From: JAEUMW01 sp039807745
GTDB lineage: Bacteria > Pseudomonadota > Gammaproteobacteria > Burkholderiales > JAEUMW01
Reading direction: 5' to 3'
Assembly: GCA_039807745.1 (NCBI GenBank)
Contig: JBDHRV010000128.1
Span: 1 to 10,256, forward strand
Length of the DNA: 10,256 bases
Below the pieces are notes generated by a model. The model searched no databases, was not told where the DNA came from, and was given only the letters and a program-made list of their open reading frames with translations. Position numbers and translations under genes: made by a program. Positions 6,366 to 10,256 of the stretch are shown here, in pieces; the first letter of the stretch is position 1; each line of letters starts with the position of its first letter.

Positions 6366-8152
6366 GAGGTGAGCGGCAGCGAGACGGTGAACGTGGAGCC
6401 CCGGTTCGCGGCACTCGCTACGTCGAGGCGGCCGCCGTGCAATTCGACGAACTTGCGCGCGAGCGTGAGCCCGAGGCCGGTGCCTTCCTGCCTGCGGTCG
6501 CCCACGCGCTGAAAGGCTTCGAACAGATGCGCCTGGTCCCCGGGCGCGATGCCGATGCCGGTGTCGCTCACCGCCACCTGCAGCGCGCCGTTGGCGCGGC
6601 TCGCGCTCACCCGCACCTGCCCGCCGCGGGGCGTGAACTTGATCGCGTTCGAGAGCAGGTTGAGCAGGATCTGGCGGAACTTGCGCTCGTCGCCGGCGTA
6701 GCTGCCCACGTCCGGCGCCACCTCGACGTCCAACCGAAGGTCGGACCGCGCGGCGCGCTCGCGCACGAGCGTCAGCGCCTGCTCGACCGAGGCCGCGACG
6801 TCGAAGCGGCTGACATCGAGTTCCATGCGCCCGGCCTCGATCTTGGAGAGATCGAGGATGTCGTTGATGAGCGAGAGCAGGTGCTGGCCGGAGGCGTGGA
6901 TATCGTCTACGTACTCGGCCTGCTTGGCGTTGAGCTCGCCGAAAAAGCGCGCCTGGAGCGCCTCGGAAAAGCCGATGATGGCATTGAGCGGGGTGCGCAG
7001 CTCGTGTGACATCGCCGACAGAAATTGCGACTTGTGGCGATTCGCTTGATCGAGCTGCCGTGTGCGTTCCTCCACCTTCTGTTCCAGCCCGGCGTATGAG
7101 TCTTCCAGGCGCTCGGCCATCCGGTTGAACTCGCTCGCCATCGCCTCCAGCTCATCGCCGCTCTTGACCTCGATGCGATGATGCAGCTCGCCTGCGCCGA
7201 TGCGGGCCGCGCCCTCCCGAATCTGCAATATCGGTCGTACCAGCCGCCGTGCGAACGCCACGCCCGTGGCCATCGCGATCAGCAGCCCGAGCAGGAGCAG
7301 ACCGATGGTCCGCCACAGCGCGGCGTAGAGCGGCGTGAACGCTTCCGCCAGCGGCTGCTCGACGAACACGACCCAACCGAGCGGCGGGATCTCGGCGTAG
7401 GCGGTGAGCACCCGATGGCCTTGCAGATTCGCCGCCACGGTTGCGGGCTCCGCGTCCGACCCCGCGGCCCGGGCCCGAACTGCTTCCGTGGCCCCTGCGT
7501 CGAGCTGCCGCAGCACCAGGCTGATGTCGGGGTGGGCGATGAGACGACCCCGGGCATCGACGGCGTAGGCGAGCCCGGCGATGCCGACGCGGATCTGCGA
7601 TACCACGTCCCACACGAATTTGAGGTTCACTTCCGCCACCGTCACGCCCGCCCGGCGCCCGCTGCCGGCGACCGCGATGGTCATGTACGGTTCGGTGTCC
7701 TTGCGGAAGTAGACCGGGCCGAAGTACGTGCCCGCGGCTTTGGCCTGCGTAAACTTCGCGTCGCCGGAGAAGTCCCGCCCGCTGCCGAGCTCGTCCAGCG
7801 CGAGGCGTGATACGTGCACCTCCTCGCGCCCGGAGGCATCCAGCAGGCTCAAGTCGGTGATCGCGGGAGCCTGTCTCAGCAGCCTCAGATACTCGAACCG
7901 TCGTTCCGATGGAGGAACGGCGCGGCTGCCCCACTGGGCCTCGTTGGTCCACGCGATCTGTTGCACGATGCCGTTCACGAACAGCTCGATGCGTGCCGCG
8001 GCGGCGAGCGCCTTCTCGCGCTGGATGCGCCCCAGCGCCGCGGTATTCTCCTGGTAGGCGGCGTACAGCTCGATGCCCGCCGATATCACCAGCGCGCCGC
8101 TTACCAGTGCCATGATGAGCAGGACGTACTTGCGGAACAGGCGACCTTTCAC
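6362..8152 (-). CDS. Membrane sensor histidine kinase (dCache-HAMP-HisKA-HATPase)
   Basis: This 596-residue inner-membrane kinase has transmembrane segments at about 9-29 and 281-303 flanking a periplasmic dCache-type sensor (about 45-270, with DAKFTQAKAAGTYFGPVYF and AHPDISLVLRQ). A HAMP linker follows (about 303-356), then a short coiled coil. The HisKA domain carries phospho-accepting His383 in SHELRTPLN. The HATPase domain has the N box with Asn498/Asn502, G1 DTGIG (530-534), the F-box-like LFEAFQRV and G2 GTGLGL (557-562), so it should be active. Translation starts at a GTG that overlaps the stop of the upstream binding-protein gene (GTGA, 8149-8152), with AGGA seven bases upstream. The receiver gene overlaps its stop by four bases. 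The ligand is unknown; dCache domains commonly bind amino acids, carboxylates or amines, or dock with binding proteins. Confidence 0.95.
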   Translation of the reverse strand: MKGRLFRKYVLLIMALVSGALVISAGIELYAAYQENTAALGRIQREKALAAAARIELFVNGIVQQIAWTNEAQWGSRAVPPSERRFEYLRLLRQAPAITDLSLLDASGREEVHVSRLALDELGSGRDFSGDAKFTQAKAAGTYFGPVYFRKDTEPYMTIAVAGSGRRAGVTVAEVNLKFVWDVVSQIRVGIAGLAYAVDARGRLIAHPDISLVLRQLDAGATEAVRARAAGSDAEPATVAANLQGHRVLTAYAEIPPLGWVVFVEQPLAEAFTPLYAALWRTIGLLLLGLLIAMATGVAFARRLVRPILQIREGAARIGAGELHHRIEVKSGDELEAMASEFNRMAERLEDSYAGLEQKVEERTRQLDQANRHKSQFLSAMSHELRTPLNAIIGFSEALQARFFGELNAKQAEYVDDIHASGQHLLSLINDILDLSKIEAGRMELDVSRFDVAASVEQALTLVRERAARSDLRLDVEVAPDVGSYAGDERKFRQILLNLLSNAIKFTPRGGQVRVSASRANGALQVAVSDTGIGIAPGDQAHLFEAFQRVGDRRQEGTGLGLTLARKFVELHGGRLDVASAANRGSTFTVSLPLTS

Positions 8153-9138
8153 TCGACGATCCTGTCGGCGCGCATCAGCACCGACCGCGGGATGGCGATG
8201 CCGAGCGCCTGCGCGGTCTTCTGATTGACCGTGAGCTCGAAACGGGTCGGCTGCTCGATCGGCAGCTCGCCTGGCTTTGCGCCCTTGACGATCTTGTCGA
8301 CATAGGTCGCGGAGCGGCGGAACAGGGCGCGGACATCCGGTCCGTAAGACACCAAGCCCCCATCCGCGACGAATTCGTAGAACGGGAAGGACGACGGCAA
8401 GCGAGATCGCATGGCAGCCGCAGCGATCTTGTGGCGGTCGACGAAGAAAACGCTCTGGCTCGCCACCATGAAGACCGCGTCCACTTCGACCGTGCCGAGG
8501 TGCTGAAATGCCTTGGCGTATTCGCCGTCGTTGCGGGCGTCGATGACCATCAACTCCATCCCCAGGCCCTTCGCTCCTTGTTGTGCCTCGGCGAGCGCAA
8601 GACGGCTGATGTCGTCGCGGGAGTCTTCAAACACGGCGATTCGCCTCGTTCCCGGTACCATTTCTCTGAGCAGCTCGAGGCGCTTCGCGGTGATCTCCAG
8701 CGAGAGGGTCATGACCCCCGTGACATTGCCTCCAGGGTGAGCGAGGGACTTGGCCATGCCCAGACTCACCGGATCACTACTGATCGCAAGGACAATCGGA
8801 ACCTCGGAGCCGTCCTTCAGTACTGCGCCGGACGTGAATCTGCAGGTGGCGACGACGACATCGGGGTGCTCCCGAATCAGAGAACTTGCGGTCTGCGTCA
8901 GGAGGTCTGGCTCTGCGACCCACCGGAAGTCGATGACATAGTCTTTCCCCTCCACGTAGCCCAGCTCGTGCATGCCCTGCCTGAATGCCTCGACGTAAGG
9001 TCCGTGCGAATCCATGCCGCCGAAGGACAGCCAGCCGATGCGAGCCGGCCTGCCCGGTGCGCGGGCGAGCGTCGAAGCGAGCGGCGCGAGCGCAGTCACG
9101 GCGCACAGGCCGGCGTGCAGGAATTGACGGCGTTTCAT
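8149..9138 (-). CDS. ABC_sub_bind family periplasmic binding protein (copy adjacent to kinase)
   Basis: This 329-residue protein is an ABC-transporter-type solute-binding protein of the ABC_sub_bind (TrpX-like) group. The N-terminus, MKRRQFLHAG followed by a short hydrophobic stretch to about residue 25, is a Tat-like signal (RRxFL). Family landmarks are RIGWLSFG (33-40), HPGGNVTG (134-141), DGGLVSYGPDV (259-269), YVDKIVKGAKP (279-289), LPIEQPTRFEL (292-302) and the ending RSVLMRADRIVE. The ATG at 9138 has AAGGAG eight bases upstream (9147-9152). Family members usually feed an ABC permease, and TrpX-type relatives are linked to amino-acid uptake. Here no permease or ATPase is visible and the stop codon overlaps the sensor kinase start. 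A role as periplasmic ligand receptor for that kinase is therefore a reasonable inference. The ligand is unknown. Confidence 0.9.
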   Translation of the reverse strand: MKRRQFLHAGLCAVTALAPLASTLARAPGRPARIGWLSFGGMDSHGPYVEAFRQGMHELGYVEGKDYVIDFRWVAEPDLLTQTASSLIREHPDVVVATCRFTSGAVLKDGSEVPIVLAISSDPVSLGMAKSLAHPGGNVTGVMTLSLEITAKRLELLREMVPGTRRIAVFEDSRDDISRLALAEAQQGAKGLGMELMVIDARNDGEYAKAFQHLGTVEVDAVFMVASQSVFFVDRHKIAAAAMRSRLPSSFPFYEFVADGGLVSYGPDVRALFRRSATYVDKIVKGAKPGELPIEQPTRFELTVNQKTAQALGIAIPRSVLMRADRIVE

Positions 9139-9146
9139 GATGCGGT

Positions 9147-9152
9147 CTCCTT
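9147..9152 (-). promoter_or_regulatory. Ribosome binding site of the kinase-adjacent binding-protein gene
   Basis: AAGGAG on the minus strand, eight bases before the ATG at 9138. It lies in the only sizeable gap (61 bases) of the sensory operon, so this gene can be initiated independently of its upstream paralogue. Confidence 0.7.
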
Positions 9153-9199
9153 TCAGTTCCTCCGTTCCAGGATGATGCGGTTGTCGGTCGAACGCTCAC

Positions 9200-9217
9200 T
9201 CATTCGATCACCTTGTC
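9200..9217 (-). repeat. 18-base direct repeat at binding-protein gene end, copy 1
   Basis: Identical on the plus strand to 10180-10197. It covers the codons for the C-terminal DKVIE and the stop of the middle binding-protein gene. It reflects shared ancestry of neighbouring paralogues and is not evidence of a mobile element. Confidence 0.7.
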
Positions 9218-10183
9218 CGCTCGCATCAGGACCGACTCCGGAATCGTGATGCCGAGCGCCCTGGCGGCTCGGAGGTTGATCACCAGCTCGAACTTGATGG
9301 ATTGTTCCACCGGCAGGTCGGCCGGCCTCGCGCCTCTCAGGATCTTGTCGACGAACGTCGCGGCGCGCCGATAGTTGTCGGCGAGATTCTGCCCATAGCT
9401 CATGAGGCCGCCGGCGTCGACATGCTCGCGGAAAGGATAGATTGCCGGGAGTCGGGTTTCTGCTGCCAGTTCGGCAATCGGTCCACCCTCCTCGATGAGG
9501 AGCGAGTCCGGCAGCACGATCAGCGCTTGCGCACCCTCGCGTGCCATCACGGCGAAGGCGCCCTGGATATCGTCCGGCGTGCGTGCGTACACCGACAAAA
9601 GCCTCACGCCCAGGTCCTGTGCCATCGCTTGAAGACTCCTCGAGACCCCAGTGTTGGACGGGTTCGATGGGTTCGACAGGACCGCGATTCGGTCGGCTCC
9701 GGGAACGGTGGCGACAAGGAATTCCAGAGACTTCGGACTGACATCCTCCGCCGTGGTGGACAACCCCGTGATGTTTGCACCGGGTCGCGTGAGGCTTGCG
9801 ACGAACCCGCTCCCGACCGGATTGGTCGCTGTCCCCATGACGATGGGGATGGCAGCGGTGGCATCCTTCGCGGCCCGCGTCGCGGGCGTCCCGCCGGTCA
9901 CGATCACATCCACCTCGAGCTTGACCAGCTCGATCGCCAGTTCGGGCAGGCGCCCATAGTTGCCGCCCGCGAAGCGGTACTCGATCACGATGTTCTGGCC
10001 CTCGATCCAGCCGTTCTCGCGCAGCCCCTGCCGGAAGGCGTCGACCAGGTTCTGGGTGGAGGCCGCGGACCGCGGATGCAGCCAGCCGATGCGGGCAACC
10101 TTGACTGGACCGGCGCCGAGGATGTACGGCACGACCACCAACCCCGCGCCAATCCCGACGATGAACGCTCTGCGGTTCATCAT
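9200..10183 (-). CDS. ABC_sub_bind family periplasmic binding protein (middle copy)
   Basis: This 327-residue protein is clearly paralogous to the downstream copy but diverged. The N-terminus, MMNRRAFIVG plus a hydrophobic stretch to about residue 24, is a Tat-like signal. Shared landmarks are RIGWLHPRS (31-39), DVIVTGGTPA (92-101), RPGANITG (133-140), AGGLMSYGQNL (257-267), FVDKILRGARP (277-287), LPVEQSIKFELVINL (290-304) and the ending ESVLMRADKVIE. The first ATG (10183) overlaps the stop codon of the upstream paralogue in an ATGA; a second ATG follows immediately (10180), so either may be used. Like its neighbour it has no visible transporter partner and lies upstream of a sensor kinase. 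Differences between the copies in the first lobe suggest the two may recognise different ligands, which is inference. Confidence 0.9.
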   Translation of the reverse strand: MMNRRAFIVGIGAGLVVVPYILGAGPVKVARIGWLHPRSAASTQNLVDAFRQGLRENGWIEGQNIVIEYRFAGGNYGRLPELAIELVKLEVDVIVTGGTPATRAAKDATAAIPIVMGTATNPVGSGFVASLTRPGANITGLSTTAEDVSPKSLEFLVATVPGADRIAVLSNPSNPSNTGVSRSLQAMAQDLGVRLLSVYARTPDDIQGAFAVMAREGAQALIVLPDSLLIEEGGPIAELAAETRLPAIYPFREHVDAGGLMSYGQNLADNYRRAATFVDKILRGARPADLPVEQSIKFELVINLRAARALGITIPESVLMRADKVIE

Positions 10184-10197
10184 TCGATCACCTTGTC
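10180..10197 (-). repeat. 18-base direct repeat at binding-protein gene end, copy 2
   Basis: Identical to 9200-9217; covers the DKVIE and stop codons of the upstream, partial binding-protein gene. The copies are 980 bases apart, about one gene length plus its overlap, as expected after tandem duplication. Confidence 0.7.
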
Positions 10198-10256
10198 TGT
10201 GCGAAGCGCCACCGAGCGGGGACGGCGACGCCCAGCGCTCGGACCGTCGTTGATGG
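10180..10256 (-). CDS. ABC_sub_bind family binding protein, C-terminal fragment, possibly frameshifted
   Basis: The end of a third paralogue enters from the right edge. The frame leading to the TGA at 10182-10180 ends RSVALRTDKVIE, matching RSVLMRADRIVE and ESVLMRADKVIE of the two complete copies. Just upstream, however, the family motif RALGVAVP is read in a different frame, and the two parts join at a run of four G's (plus strand) at 10218-10221. One extra base there would restore a continuous RALGVAVPRSVALRTDKVIE. As given, the stop-frame reads AGRRRP in place of that motif, although it is open to the window edge. This is either a genuine frameshift that damages the last 20 or so residues or a one-base sequencing error in a homopolymer. 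Too little is visible to decide, or to see the rest of the protein. Confidence 0.75.
   Translation of the reverse strand, partial: INDGPSAGRRRPRSVALRTDKVIE

Noticed and set aside
8149..10256. Mobile element or recent horizontal insertion, suggested by the repeated 18-base sequence.
   Set aside because: The repeat encodes the same conserved C-terminus and stop codon of paralogous genes; no transposase, terminal inverted repeat or composition change is seen.

Overview
The window is GC-rich, densely coded bacterial DNA. Gene content suggests a proteobacterium, probably a betaproteobacterium or a relative: ABC_sub_bind-type periplasmic binding proteins in tandem, a dCache sensor kinase operon with a response regulator-cyclase fusion, and a PutA-like fragment. 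This taxonomic guess is inference from gene content and composition only. I see no tRNA, rRNA, CRISPR array, transposase or integrase.

Layout. All genes are on the minus strand except one. From the left edge: the start of a probable putA (proline catabolism) runs off the window (1-104). Next come a classical SDR oxidoreductase (235-999) and a secreted TPR protein carrying an HMPSHI motif (1042-2691). The TPR and SDR genes are 42 bases apart, each has a good Shine-Dalgarno, and they are probably co-transcribed. A non-coding divergent region (2692-2958) separates them from the only plus-strand gene, an intracellular GH15 glucoamylase/trehalase-like hydrolase (2959-4791).

The right half (4852-10256) is one tightly packed minus-strand operon. 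In order of transcription it holds: the tail of one ABC_sub_bind protein (10256-10180), a complete second one (10183-9200), a complete third one (9138-8149), a membrane dCache-HAMP-HisKA-HATPase sensor kinase (8152-6362), a stand-alone receiver protein (6365-5976), and a receiver plus class III nucleotide cyclase fusion (5973-4852). Three junctions are 4-base ATGA/GTGA overlaps and one is a 2-base gap. This implies translational coupling and a shared function.

The working model, which is inference, is that the periplasmic binding proteins present a small ligand to the kinase rather than to a transporter; no permease or ATPase gene is visible. The kinase would then feed two receivers, one free and one controlling a cyclase-like output domain. 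The cyclase keeps its metal-binding and transition-state residues but has Arg and Ala where canonical adenylyl cyclases have the purine-selecting Lys and Asp/Thr, so its product is uncertain. This sensory operon is the most interesting part of the window.
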